Positions 27,719 through 35,621 of a DNA stretch of 35,621 nucleotides are shown in pieces. The notes below the pieces were generated by a model, which was not told the origin of the DNA, did not search any database, and saw only the letters and a program-made list of their open reading frames with translations. A program made the position numbers and the translations under genes. This DNA is from a virus, in IMG/VR virus record IMGVR_UViG_3300009034_000127, positions 1 through 35,621 of that record; one strand, 5' to 3'. How positions within the stretch are numbered: the stretch's first letter is position 1; every line of letters starts with the position of its first letter.

Positions 27719-28852
27719 ATGAAAACTTTTGTAATCGGAAAAGAAGCGCCTTTGCGGCAAGATGGTTTCTGGGCTAAAGACTTAATGATGGACGATGGAA
27801 TTTTTGGGGCAGCGGCAGAAGAAGGCAAAACCTTCAGCATGTTTATGGAAGAGCACAAAGCTAATAAGATGGGAGAAGAAAGTCCTTATCTCGGATTGAC
27901 AAAGGCAGAAGTAATGGCAAAGAAGCAAGAACTAAAAGCACAAAATAAACCAGTACCATTGACAGCATTGCAAGCCTGTTATAAGCAACTTGGAATTCAG
28001 GTAACCGGTGCATTTACAGATAAGGTTGAAAAGTTTTATGCTTATTCAGATGCAGACATTATTTTCGCTGAATATTGGAGTGATGTTATTCACGCCGGAT
28101 TGTTGCGAACAACGTATGTACCTGAATTTGTAATGAGTGAAACTGTTATCGATGCAGACAACTTTCACAAGCTCTACTTAGAAACCTTAGAACAGAACCG
28201 CCAATTAAAACGAGTTCAGGAATATGAGGAGTTTCCAGAAATCCAGATGTTAGTTGCTGAACAGGACATCAAAATGCAAACCTTCGGAGCTTACCTTACT
28301 ATTTCGTACAAGGCAATCAAACAGCAAAGATTAAATGTTTTCAGCAAGTCCTTAGAACGGATAGGGCTTCAGATTGACATTGACAGAATGAACGATCTGG
28401 TAAGAACTCTACGGTTGGGCGACGGCAATTCTAATACACCCGCAACAACAGTTACAACAGCAACTTCAGGCACAATTGGAACCGCAGATATCATTAATTG
28501 GGCTACAGCCTTAGAGACACCCTATACAATGGATAAGTGTGTGGGAAGAAAGGCACTTCATCAGGAATATCTTGCAACACTTTCAGATTTCGACAATCCC
28601 ATAGCAACATGGGGTTTTATGGGAGTTGATTTGCCGCGATTTTTTGAATGGAATATGACTTCTATACCAACCGATAATTTCATAGGTGTTGATAGCAGAT
28701 ATGCGATTGAACACTTGACAAATGGAGCCGTGCTCGTTGAGACTGAAAAAGTAATCCGCAAGCAATTTGAAGGGACTGCGATTTCACATGGTGATTGTTT
28801 TTCTGTTTTTGATCGTAATGCTGTGGCAATATTTGACGAAACATGGACATAA
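27719..28852 (+). CDS. Major capsid protein
   Basis: AAGGAGGGCATA precedes the ATG. The 377-residue product follows the HK97-fold capsid pattern: an N-terminal extension, a central TFGAYLTISYKAIKQQRLNV segment with the G-xx-L-xx-SYKA feature, RIGLQIDIDRMNDLVRTLRLGDG, then a domain with TADIINWATALE and PRFFEWNMTSIPT, ending FDRNAVAIFDETW. Codon use is less AT-rich than the accessory genes, as expected for an abundant product. Preceded by scaffold and decoration candidates. Confidence 0.85.
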   Translation: MKTFVIGKEAPLRQDGFWAKDLMMDDGIFGAAAEEGKTFSMFMEEHKANKMGEESPYLGLTKAEVMAKKQELKAQNKPVPLTALQACYKQLGIQVTGAFTDKVEKFYAYSDADIIFAEYWSDVIHAGLLRTTYVPEFVMSETVIDADNFHKLYLETLEQNRQLKRVQEYEEFPEIQMLVAEQDIKMQTFGAYLTISYKAIKQQRLNVFSKSLERIGLQIDIDRMNDLVRTLRLGDGNSNTPATTVTTATSGTIGTADIINWATALETPYTMDKCVGRKALHQEYLATLSDFDNPIATWGFMGVDLPRFFEWNMTSIPTDNFIGVDSRYAIEHLTNGAVLVETEKVIRKQFEGTAISHGDCFSVFDRNAVAIFDETWT

Positions 28853-28869
28853 AATGAAAGGGAATCAAA

Positions 28870-29112
28870 ATGAAAGTTTATGCTAAACAACCTCTTTATT
28901 TAACAGAGGCGGACTGGAATGCAAATGCAAAAGACCCTAAAAGTATTTCCTTTACGCCCGAAATGGTAAAAAAGAAGACTTTGCTCGATCTTCCTGAAAA
29001 TGAATTTACAAGCGGGCTCGTAGGAGAGGGACTTCTTATTCTGCCACGCAGAGAGGAAAAAAAGAAAGAACCGAAAGAAGCAGAACCACCAAGAACTAAC
29101 AGATCCCAGTGA
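28870..29112 (+). CDS. Hypothetical head-region protein, 80 aa
   Basis: AAAGGGAATCAAA precedes the ATG. MKVYAKQPLYLTEADWN and DLPENEFTSGLVGEGLLILP, then a Lys/Glu/Pro-rich tail. Follows the capsid protein; may be a head-completion or unknown protein. Confidence 0.6.
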   Translation: MKVYAKQPLYLTEADWNANAKDPKSISFTPEMVKKKTLLDLPENEFTSGLVGEGLLILPRREEKKKEPKEAEPPRTNRSQ

Positions 29113-29120
29113 GGTTAATT

Positions 29121-32100
29121 ATGAAAAAAATAATTGCAATGATACTGTTAATAACAGTATCCGTTTATTCACAAACCGCAAGACCAGGCCGTACACCTCG
29201 TTGGGATAGACTTGTTAGTTGGATATTGAATGGACAGGAAACATTAACCTATAAATCTCTGACCAGTCCTACACTTACAGGAACTATTTCCATAACCGGA
29301 TCAAGTGCACTAAACTTGGGTTCGGCTGCTTTGCCTCTTGCAATTACGACGACTCCATCTTTTACGATTCATGATTCTACTCTTTATGCTTCGACCGGAT
29401 ATGTGAGATCCGCTACTATTAATTTAGAACAGGACGCAGATACATGGACAAGTAAAATTGAAGCCTTTCGGGTGAATGTCGAATCAGAATATATCACAGG
29501 TGACTGGACAAATGCAATCGTGGCAAGAATTGATTACGGTACTAACGGAGACGCAAGGGGCGGTATGGTGGCGCCTTTATGTTCTGAATTAAACTATCCT
29601 GGAAAAGCTTGCGCCGGAGTTGGTGGTGCTTATTATGTGCTTGACTTAGAAATGAACTGTCCTACGAATTTTACGGTTGGAACAAATCTTAGCTATCCTA
29701 ATGCATGGGTTAATTTTGGGATATGGGGCGATGCCACTGCAATCTCATCGTGGGAAGATTATGGTTTTATTTTGCGGTTCGATGGATTTACATCTGCCAC
29801 CGGAAACGTGATCTATAATAATACAATACGATCACGAATATCAAGTACAAGTTGGTATATACCCCTTTCTGATGCAGAGGGTGAATATTCGTCTGCTTAT
29901 CTTATCGACATAAGCAATGCAACCGATGCCTCTAATCTTACTACTGCATCTATAGCAACTGATGGAGGATTAGCAGTTACAAAACAACTTTATCTTGGCG
30001 ATGACCTTGATATGTCGGTAAGCACTACAGGAGTTTATGATATTACCTTGAATGATGCTCAGGCCGATGCTCTAAGTATCGTCCGCGGCAGTACAGACAT
30101 GATGGTATTTGATACGAATACACCCTTGATTACGATTACACCCGCAACTACGATAACAGGACTTCTTACAGCAAATGGTAGCGTAGCAGTCGGTGACGGT
30201 GATTATATAGGAATAACAAGCAATGAGATAATCACTTTTAATGCCGCTGGAACCATAGTTGCCTCTGGGGCGGATGTGCATGTCGGTGGAACCGCTGCTG
30301 ATAATGTGGCACCTGCACTAAAAATTGTAAGCGATGCAGATTCGGACGGAGCACAAACAACATCAGAGACCATGACAATTGATCTTACGCCCAATGCAAC
30401 ACCAACTTCAGCCGTCTGGGATATTACATCAACTCAATCTACTGGTTACCGCGTAGATAAATCTTTTACGGTTGGTATTGCAACACCTGATGAAACAACA
30501 CCGACATTGGCAGTCAGAGGCGATGCAGATAGTGACGCAGGTGGAGATACTACAGACGAATTTGCACTTACTCTAACAGCAAACGCTACCCCGACATCGG
30601 CGGTTTGGGATATAACCAGCACACAATCCGCTGGTTATAGAGTTGACAAATCTTTTACAGTTGGTTTAGCGACCCCTGACGAAACAACGCCAACCTTAGC
30701 AGTCAGAGCCGATGCAGACAGTGACGCGGATGATACTACCGATGAACTTGCGATCGTTTTGACAGCAAACGCTACTCCTACCGCTGCAACATGGGGTTTT
30801 ACAAGTACTCAAAGTGCGGGTTATACCTTCGATAAGGCAATTGACGTTACGGGACTCATTACATCTTCGGTAGGTCTTGCTGTTGGCGATGAAGACTATG
30901 TCGGTGTAACCAGCAATGAGAGATTCACCTTTCAAACTGCTGGATCAATCAAGGCTTTACTTGCTAATTTAATTGTTGGCCAAGATACGCCCGATGAACA
31001 TGAGCCTTATTTTGCTATACGAGCAGATGCTGATTCAGACGCAGACGATACGACTGATGAATTTAGAATTTTTCTCACAGCGAATGCCACGCCAACCGCA
31101 GCGACTTGGGGATTTACCAGTACGCAATCAGCCGGATATACATTCGATAAAGCAATAGACGTGACAGGATTGATAACTTCGTCCGTTGGATTAGCTCTTG
31201 ATGATGGCGATTACGTTGGAGTAACTGCGAATGAGCGGTTTACATTTCAAACAGGCGGATCTATTACAGCCACAGGAGCCAATTTGATTGTAGGTGCTGC
31301 TGTTGCGGATGAAGTTCGGCCTACATTCTCAATAGTTGGCGATGCTGACAGTGATGGGACTGCTACATCTGAAACCTTGACGTATACATTGACCGCAAAT
31401 ACAGATCCAACGGCGGCGATGTGGCATCTTACTTCTACTCAAAGTGCCGGATATCGTTTCGACAAAACGCTTATTGTCGGCATAGCAACGCCAGATGAAA
31501 ACGAACCATATATTTCTATTAGAGCAGATGCCGATTCGGATGCAGACGATACTACTGATGAGTTTAAAATTGCGATTACAGCAAATGCTACTCCGACTTC
31601 AGCCACTTGGGGATTTACTTCAACTCAGAGCGCAGGTTATACATTCGACAAAGCCGTAGATGTGACTGGACTTTTAACTTCTTCGGTTGGTCTTGCATTA
31701 GGTGATGGAGATTACGTAGGTGTAACGGCTAACGAGCGATTCACTTTTGCAACAGGTGGAACTATTGCCGCGGTTGGCGCTAATTTCGATATTGGCACAA
31801 CCTCAGCCGATGAAGCCACTCCCGCACTTACTATTCGAGCAGATGCCGATTCCGATGCAGAGGATACAGATGAAGCGCTTACAATCGATTTGACAGCTAA
31901 CTCGACTCCTACTTCGGCAGTTTGGGACGTAACTTCTACACAATCCGCCGGCTATCGATTTGATAAATCTTTTACCGTAGGACTGGCAACACCTGATGAG
32001 ACCACGCCTACATTAGCCATACGAGCAGATGCTGATTCAGACGCAGACGATACAACTGATGAATTAGCAATTGTGCTTACAGCTAACGCTACACCCACAA

Positions 32101-33515
32101 ATGCAACCTGGGGATTTACATCAACTCAATCTGCCGGCTATACTTTTGATAAAGCAATTGATGTTACAGGTCTTATTACATCTTCGACAGGATTAGCTCT
32201 TGGTGACGGAGATTATGTAGGTGTAACTGGAAATGAAATAGTTACTTTTGCAACGGGCGGAACCGTAGCGATCGAAGGTGCTAATTTTAATGTGGGTGAA
32301 ACTGCTGCTGATAATGTAACGCGAACATTTAATATTATCGGTGATGCCGATTCCGATGGGGCACAGACGACTTCTGAAACACTTACAATTACACTCAATA
32401 CAGATGCTACGCCTACGAATTCAACATGGGACATTACTTCAACTCAGGGAACCGGATACATTTTTGACAAAACAGTTGCTTTCACTAATATTGATGTTGA
32501 TGGAACTTCCGATCTCGACAATACAGACATTGACGGCACATTTACAATGGATGGGACAGCATTTGACGTTAACAGCACCACGACCGTAACAATCGATAAC
32601 ACCAATACAGGTAACGGAGTTGTGATTAATGCAGCTACAAGCGGGAGTCCAGTTTCAATCGGTCATACAACCTCAGAAACAACAGTTAATGATAACTTAA
32701 ACATAACTGGAACACTAAATGCAAGTGGCACCTTAACAATCGGCAATGATGTTAATGTAACAGTACCCACAAATGGCGGAAATGCCGGAGCACAAAATAC
32801 TATTCAAGGTGTTCCCAAAATTGATTTACAAGGAACTGGTCAATTAGCAGGAACTGAGACAGTCGAATATATGGATGATTCTCCGTCCGGAGAATGGACA
32901 GATTCTGAAGGTAATGGCAAAGTTACATTCGCAAACGATGGAACTTACTACAAAGAAGGTTCGAATTCATTGAAAATAATATTTGCAGCAGATGCATTAG
33001 TGGAAGATGGTGCGCAATATACCACAGGTCAGCCTTACGATTGGACAACCGATGAATATGTTGGATTATGGATATATTCTGACATAGCACTCGACGCAAA
33101 TGACATTGCATTTGAATATACGGACGATGGAGGCGAGCGTATTGAATTAATAGGAGCGATTACTGTCAATACATGGACATGGGTACGATTAACGTTAACA
33201 GTTACAGATAATGAAAAAGATGTTATTTCTGAATTACGAATAGTTCAAAAAGTTGACAAAGGAGCATTTAATCTTTATGTAGACGCTTTGACAAAATGGG
33301 ATGCAGCAGATGCTACGGCGTTGACTAACAATCCACTTCAAGATGGTATTCTTTCCGTATTATTTCAGACATACGCCAATACGGGTACACACGAACAAAC
33401 TCAAAAATCTATGTATGCAGAATGGTTTATCGATTGGGGCGCAAGTACGAGTTATTTTGTACCAATCGGAGACCAATCTGCGTATGTTGCAAATGTATTG
33501 TATGCTCACGAATAA
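29121..33515 (+). CDS. Giant repetitive extracellular/virion protein with signal peptide, 1464 aa
   Basis: ATG 29121 follows GAGGTTAATT. MKKIIAMILLITVSVYSQ is a Sec signal peptide. Residues about 35-435 are beta-rich, with a possible globular domain. Residues about 435-1118 hold nine TSTQ(S/G)xGYxxDK motifs, each with a preceding TANATPTxAxW and usually followed by a long acidic unit (RADADSDADDTTDE). Two spacings occur, about 62 and 105 residues. From about residue 1234 a C-terminal domain (YYKEGSNSLKIIF, WTTDEYVGLWIYS, WTWVRLTLT) looks like a carbohydrate-binding-module-type jelly roll. Acidic Asp-rich units may bind calcium. It could be a surface fibre or an exported adhesin. A signal peptide is odd for a virion protein. 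Confidence 0.7.
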   Translation: MKKIIAMILLITVSVYSQTARPGRTPRWDRLVSWILNGQETLTYKSLTSPTLTGTISITGSSALNLGSAALPLAITTTPSFTIHDSTLYASTGYVRSATINLEQDADTWTSKIEAFRVNVESEYITGDWTNAIVARIDYGTNGDARGGMVAPLCSELNYPGKACAGVGGAYYVLDLEMNCPTNFTVGTNLSYPNAWVNFGIWGDATAISSWEDYGFILRFDGFTSATGNVIYNNTIRSRISSTSWYIPLSDAEGEYSSAYLIDISNATDASNLTTASIATDGGLAVTKQLYLGDDLDMSVSTTGVYDITLNDAQADALSIVRGSTDMMVFDTNTPLITITPATTITGLLTANGSVAVGDGDYIGITSNEIITFNAAGTIVASGADVHVGGTAADNVAPALKIVSDADSDGAQTTSETMTIDLTPNATPTSAVWDITSTQSTGYRVDKSFTVGIATPDETTPTLAVRGDADSDAGGDTTDEFALTLTANATPTSAVWDITSTQSAGYRVDKSFTVGLATPDETTPTLAVRADADSDADDTTDELAIVLTANATPTAATWGFTSTQSAGYTFDKAIDVTGLITSSVGLAVGDEDYVGVTSNERFTFQTAGSIKALLANLIVGQDTPDEHEPYFAIRADADSDADDTTDEFRIFLTANATPTAATWGFTSTQSAGYTFDKAIDVTGLITSSVGLALDDGDYVGVTANERFTFQTGGSITATGANLIVGAAVADEVRPTFSIVGDADSDGTATSETLTYTLTANTDPTAAMWHLTSTQSAGYRFDKTLIVGIATPDENEPYISIRADADSDADDTTDEFKIAITANATPTSATWGFTSTQSAGYTFDKAVDVTGLLTSSVGLALGDGDYVGVTANERFTFATGGTIAAVGANFDIGTTSADEATPALTIRADADSDAEDTDEALTIDLTANSTPTSAVWDVTSTQSAGYRFDKSFTVGLATPDETTPTLAIRADADSDADDTTDELAIVLTANATPTNATWGFTSTQSAGYTFDKAIDVTGLITSSTGLALGDGDYVGVTGNEIVTFATGGTVAIEGANFNVGETAADNVTRTFNIIGDADSDGAQTTSETLTITLNTDATPTNSTWDITSTQGTGYIFDKTVAFTNIDVDGTSDLDNTDIDGTFTMDGTAFDVNSTTTVTIDNTNTGNGVVINAATSGSPVSIGHTTSETTVNDNLNITGTLNASGTLTIGNDVNVTVPTNGGNAGAQNTIQGVPKIDLQGTGQLAGTETVEYMDDSPSGEWTDSEGNGKVTFANDGTYYKEGSNSLKIIFAADALVEDGAQYTTGQPYDWTTDEYVGLWIYSDIALDANDIAFEYTDDGGERIELIGAITVNTWTWVRLTLTVTDNEKDVISELRIVQKVDKGAFNLYVDALTKWDAADATALTNNPLQDGILSVLFQTYANTGTHEQTQKSMYAEWFIDWGASTSYFVPIGDQSAYVANVLYAHE
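30425..32475 (+). repeat. Tandem protein-coding repeats in the giant gene
   Basis: The coding sequence for the nine TSTQxxGY modules is repeated with gradual divergence. Short units have about 62 codons and long units about 105; the long ones add DVTGLITSSVGLALGDGDY followed by a VGVTxNE segment. The alternation suggests expansion and contraction by recombination. Copies differ at synonymous sites, so the expansion is not recent. Confidence 0.8.
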
Positions 33516-33538
33516 TTTATTCCTTTCATTGTGTTTAA

Positions 33539-33574
33539 TTTCAGTAGGCAGTCTTTCGGGGCTGCCTACTGAAA
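33539..33574 (+). terminator. Strong hairpin after the giant gene, terminator-like without a T run
   Basis: TTTCAGTAGGCAG (33539-33551) and CTGCCTACTGAAA (33562-33574) pair over 13 bp with a 10-nt loop. It lies 23 nt after the giant gene's stop. GATAATAAG follows instead of a T run, so it may protect the upstream mRNA's 3' end rather than terminate on its own. Confidence 0.55.
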
Positions 33575-33590
33575 GATAATAAGAAAAATA

Positions 33591-33833
33591 ATGAAAATTA
33601 GAAAAGCAAAAAAACCTATATCAGAAAGTCAGAATGAATTAGGATTAATGCCAAAAGAACAAGAGGTAATGGATAAGCTTATGGAATGTTATAAAGCAAT
33701 TATAAAATTAGATAAAGAACACCCCGATGAAATGAGAGATTTTGTTGATGGGATTCATAAAATACAAGATGTATTAGCTGTCAGGATAGTAAGGCGAATG
33801 TATCCAAAGGGATGGCCTACATATAAATTATAA
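33591..33833 (+). CDS. Small helical phage protein, 80 aa
   Basis: The ATG follows GATAATAAGAAAAATA, a weak site. Residues about 24-70 form two helices: EVMDKLMECYKAIIKLDKEHP and EMRDFVDGIHKIQDVLAVRIVRR. A helical pair ending LxxRIxRRxYP is common in small phage proteins placed near head genes, and anti-CBASS (Acb2-type) sponges also are two-helix proteins with a comparable C-terminal LQxGxMxLxRA; the resemblance here is weak. Function unknown. Confidence 0.6.
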   Translation: MKIRKAKKPISESQNELGLMPKEQEVMDKLMECYKAIIKLDKEHPDEMRDFVDGIHKIQDVLAVRIVRRMYPKGWPTYKL

Positions 33834-33866
33834 TTTAAATATAATAAGAAAAATAAAGGAATAAGA

Positions 33867-34913
33867 ATGAAAAACATAAACATAGCAATGATAACAAAAC
33901 ACAATTGTACCAGAGTTACCAAAGAAGCGGCTGTATTAAATAGACTCGGATATAATGTTCATTTACTCACAGAACGTCTGGCCGATTTAGATAATTACAA
34001 AACATATCACTATTGGGATTCGCCGGAATCGTTGCGAGAACTTGTCAAGGTATTAAAGAATATTGATATCTGGCACGTACACAACCAACCTGATTGGATG
34101 GTATCAGTTGTAAGGGAGGCATTACCTAAAAGCAAAATAGTTTTCGATTGTCACGATTCCCTGTATTGGATCAAAGGACATAAAAAAGTTGAAGGCACGG
34201 GGGAGCAAATAAAATGGTATCAAGAAGAAATCGCCGTACAATGTTCGGATGGATTTGTAGTACCTTCCGATCCCTGCAAAGAAGAACTCAAAACACGAAC
34301 TAAAAAAAGCATAAAAGTATTGCCTCCTGCCTGTCCATCGTGGTGGTATATAAATAAAGATTGGGATTTTAGGGGAGGGGCTGTAATAGAGGGGGGGCTT
34401 GCAATAAGTAATATGTTGCAAACTAATTACTGGAAAGATTATACTTATTTGTTAAATCAACTAAAAGAAAAATGCGATGTATATGTATATTCGCCATCAT
34501 TAACACAGGAACTTGACGATCCATTAATGAAACATTATTGGCCTTTGGTAGCAGATTTGAAAAATATGAATTACAACGATTTGATCCAAGAGATGGGAAA
34601 GCACTCCTGGAATATAGTAGGCAATATTCAAAAAAACGGTATTTATGCAGGTAAGTTCAGTATGCATAATAAATTTTTCGACGCGCTTGCCGCAGGAATT
34701 CCAAGTGTTATTTTTGGAGTTGAAGAAGTTGCAAAGCTTGTAAAAAAATATAATATGGGTCTAATATGTAATAATGTAGATGATTTCATTAAAAAATGGG
34801 ATTTGCATATAGAAAAAAGAAGAAATGTATTAATGAGACGCAATGAGTTGTCAATGGAAAAATTTATCGGAAGCTTACTTGAACTATATGGGAATGTTCT
34901 CTATGGGAATTGA
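33867..34913 (+). CDS. Glycosyltransferase, GT-B fold (GT4-like)
   Basis: AAAGGAATAAGA precedes the ATG. The N-terminus (MKNINIAMITKHNCTRVTKEAAVLNRLGY split as INIAMITKHNCTRV and AAVLNRLGYNVHLL) is a Rossmann-type start. DIWHVHNQPDWM and IVFDCHDSLYW fit the acceptor domain of GT4-like enzymes, and FSMHNKFFDALAAGIPSVIFG is the usual nucleotide-sugar-binding motif (K-xx-ExxAAGxP), with Phe-Asp-Ala in place of Glu. It would add a sugar from a nucleotide donor to a phage or host component. The following methyltransferase gene overlaps it. Confidence 0.8.
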   Translation: MKNINIAMITKHNCTRVTKEAAVLNRLGYNVHLLTERLADLDNYKTYHYWDSPESLRELVKVLKNIDIWHVHNQPDWMVSVVREALPKSKIVFDCHDSLYWIKGHKKVEGTGEQIKWYQEEIAVQCSDGFVVPSDPCKEELKTRTKKSIKVLPPACPSWWYINKDWDFRGGAVIEGGLAISNMLQTNYWKDYTYLLNQLKEKCDVYVYSPSLTQELDDPLMKHYWPLVADLKNMNYNDLIQEMGKHSWNIVGNIQKNGIYAGKFSMHNKFFDALAAGIPSVIFGVEEVAKLVKKYNMGLICNNVDDFIKKWDLHIEKRRNVLMRRNELSMEKFIGSLLELYGNVLYGN

Positions 34914-35478
34914 ATTAAAATCAAGCGATTATGACAATCTTTATAATCGATTAGAAGTATACGATAGACACTATACTGAATCACCCTATTATAGACTGTG
35001 GCAATATCTTATAAGTTATATTCCCAAAGATAGCCAAATAGTAGATTTGGGGTGCGGAACGGGCCAGGTTGCAGAGATGCTTTCAGATCTGAAATATAAA
35101 AATTATCTCGGGATTGACTTTTCTGAAGTAGCAATTCAAAAAGCAAAAAAGAGACTTGAAAATACAGATTATGTATTTATGAAAGCAGATTTAAAAACAT
35201 GCCCGATTCCGAAAGCAGATTATTATTTGATAATTGAAGTCTTGGAACATATAGGAAATGAATTAGAACTCATAGGAAAATTAACTGGAAATATAATAGC
35301 ATCCGTACCCGATTATGACAGTATGGGGCATGTGAGACTATTCAATAATTTGGCAGAGGTAAGAAGAAGATATGAGAATGTTATGGATATAACACAATTA
35401 GGCAGAATAAAAATAAATTATGGTACGATTTATTTTATTATAGGTAATAGAGATGGCAACAAACGTTACGGCGAGTGA
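34903..35478 (+). CDS. Class I SAM-dependent methyltransferase
   Basis: IVDLGCGTGQVAEM is motif I, LGIDFSEVAIQKAKKRL motif II and MKADLKTCPIPKADYYLIIEVLEHI covers motifs III-IV, with EVLEHIGN typical of small-molecule or sugar methyltransferases. ATG 34903 overlaps the glycosyltransferase end; in-frame starts at 34843 and 34888 are possible. The pairing with a glycosyltransferase suggests methylation of the added sugar, but this is inference. 191 aa from 34903. Confidence 0.8.
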   Translation: MGIELKSSDYDNLYNRLEVYDRHYTESPYYRLWQYLISYIPKDSQIVDLGCGTGQVAEMLSDLKYKNYLGIDFSEVAIQKAKKRLENTDYVFMKADLKTCPIPKADYYLIIEVLEHIGNELELIGKLTGNIIASVPDYDSMGHVRLFNNLAEVRRRYENVMDITQLGRIKINYGTIYFIIGNRDGNKRYGE

Positions 35479-35621
35479 AGTACGATATACTGGGAATCTA
35501 AACGCTACAGCTTATCCAGACGCAAGAATAGCCTCTGCGGCTTTCATTCCAGTGGGGGATGGTTGGCTGAATAACATCCTTTCCAATAATGGATATGATA
35601 CATTGGCAGAATTAACAACAG
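35453..35621 (+). CDS. Probable head-tail connector protein, 3' end cut by window edge
   Basis: ATG 35453 lies within the methyltransferase end. MATNVTASEVRYTGNLNATA, then YPDARIASAAFIPVGDGWLN resembles the start of gp6-like connector (head-completion) proteins: DxRI..AxFI followed by a small hydrophobic helix. No further part is visible, so the assignment is tentative. Confidence 0.5.
   Translation, partial: MATNVTASEVRYTGNLNATAYPDARIASAAFIPVGDGWLNNILSNNGYDTLAELTT

Noticed and set aside
30072-32434. Several minus-strand ORFs in the giant repetitive gene
   Set aside because: They are antisense frames of a low-complexity, Asp-rich repeat and have no ribosome-binding sites.
32341-32589. 82-codon + strand ORF inside the giant gene
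   Set aside because: Alternative frame of the repeat-bearing gene; Leu-rich and without start signals.
33591-33833. Firm call as an anti-CBASS Acb2-type sponge
   Set aside because: The two-helix layout is only loosely similar and the conserved ligand-binding residues could not be identified.
1-35621. CRISPR arrays, insertion sequences, integrase and att sites
   Set aside because: No regularly spaced direct repeats, transposase or integrase sequence and no att-like duplication was seen; the repeats found are protein-coding or inverted.
1-35621. Alternative genetic code (stop reassignment) as an explanation for broken genes
   Set aside because: TAA, TAG and TGA all end well-supported genes, and the lesions are a mix of frameshifts and single stops, so reassignment does not explain them.

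Overview
The window is part of an AT-rich genome of a tailed bacteriophage (or prophage). Every gene I can support lies on the + strand. The genes are tightly packed, many joined by ATGA or TAATG stop/start overlaps, and most have strong purine-rich Shine-Dalgarno sequences. Several products carry lipoprotein signal peptides, which points to a Gram-negative-type, low-GC host that uses Shine-Dalgarno initiation. I cannot name the host more closely. No integrase, polymerase, helicase or lysis enzyme was recognised.

Layout. 1-10.1 kb is an early/accessory region: an open-ended conserved phage ORF, a NinB-like protein, a NinG/HNH-like protein, a DUF1376 replication-type protein, a radical SAM protein, a ribbon-helix-helix regulator, an FnIII lipoprotein and many proteins under 100 aa, a large share with paired Cys motifs typical of zinc ribbons. 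10.1-12.0 kb holds the terminase small and large subunits. 12.0-14.4 kb is a block of small unknown genes and one lipoprotein. Portal (14.4 kb), a Mu gpF-like head morphogenesis protein (18.4 kb) and a capsid protease (24.6 kb) follow, separated by about 2-5 kb of small unknown genes. From 24.6 kb come the protease, an asparagine-synthase-like protein, a scaffold-like protein, a decoration-like protein and the major capsid protein. A 1464-residue repetitive protein with a signal peptide, a small helical protein, a glycosyltransferase, a methyltransferase and the start of a probable head-tail connector complete the window.

RNA genes and signals. There is one ordinary tRNA-Asp(GTC) at 23.2 kb. 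More striking are two intergenic elements, at 16.77 and 24.34 kb, in which the 3' half of a tRNA (anticodon loop, T arm, 3' acceptor strand) lies upstream of the 5' half (5' acceptor strand, D arm, 5' anticodon-stem strand). They read as circularly permuted tRNA-like genes, Asp(GTC)-like and Asn(GTT)-like, and share an identical 21-nt T-arm segment. Other non-coding structures are a nested RNA fold at 1985-2087, hairpins at 589-646, 14324-14360 and 33539-33574, a promoter overlapping a 14-bp inverted repeat near 3.8 kb, and a strong terminator at 24506-24547 just before the capsid genes.

Gene decay. Several small genes are interrupted (4413, 8315, 8983, 21138) or lack an ordinary start codon where the ribosome-binding site predicts one (1422, 20710). 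This is either relaxed selection on accessory genes or, for the single-base indels, possible assembly error.
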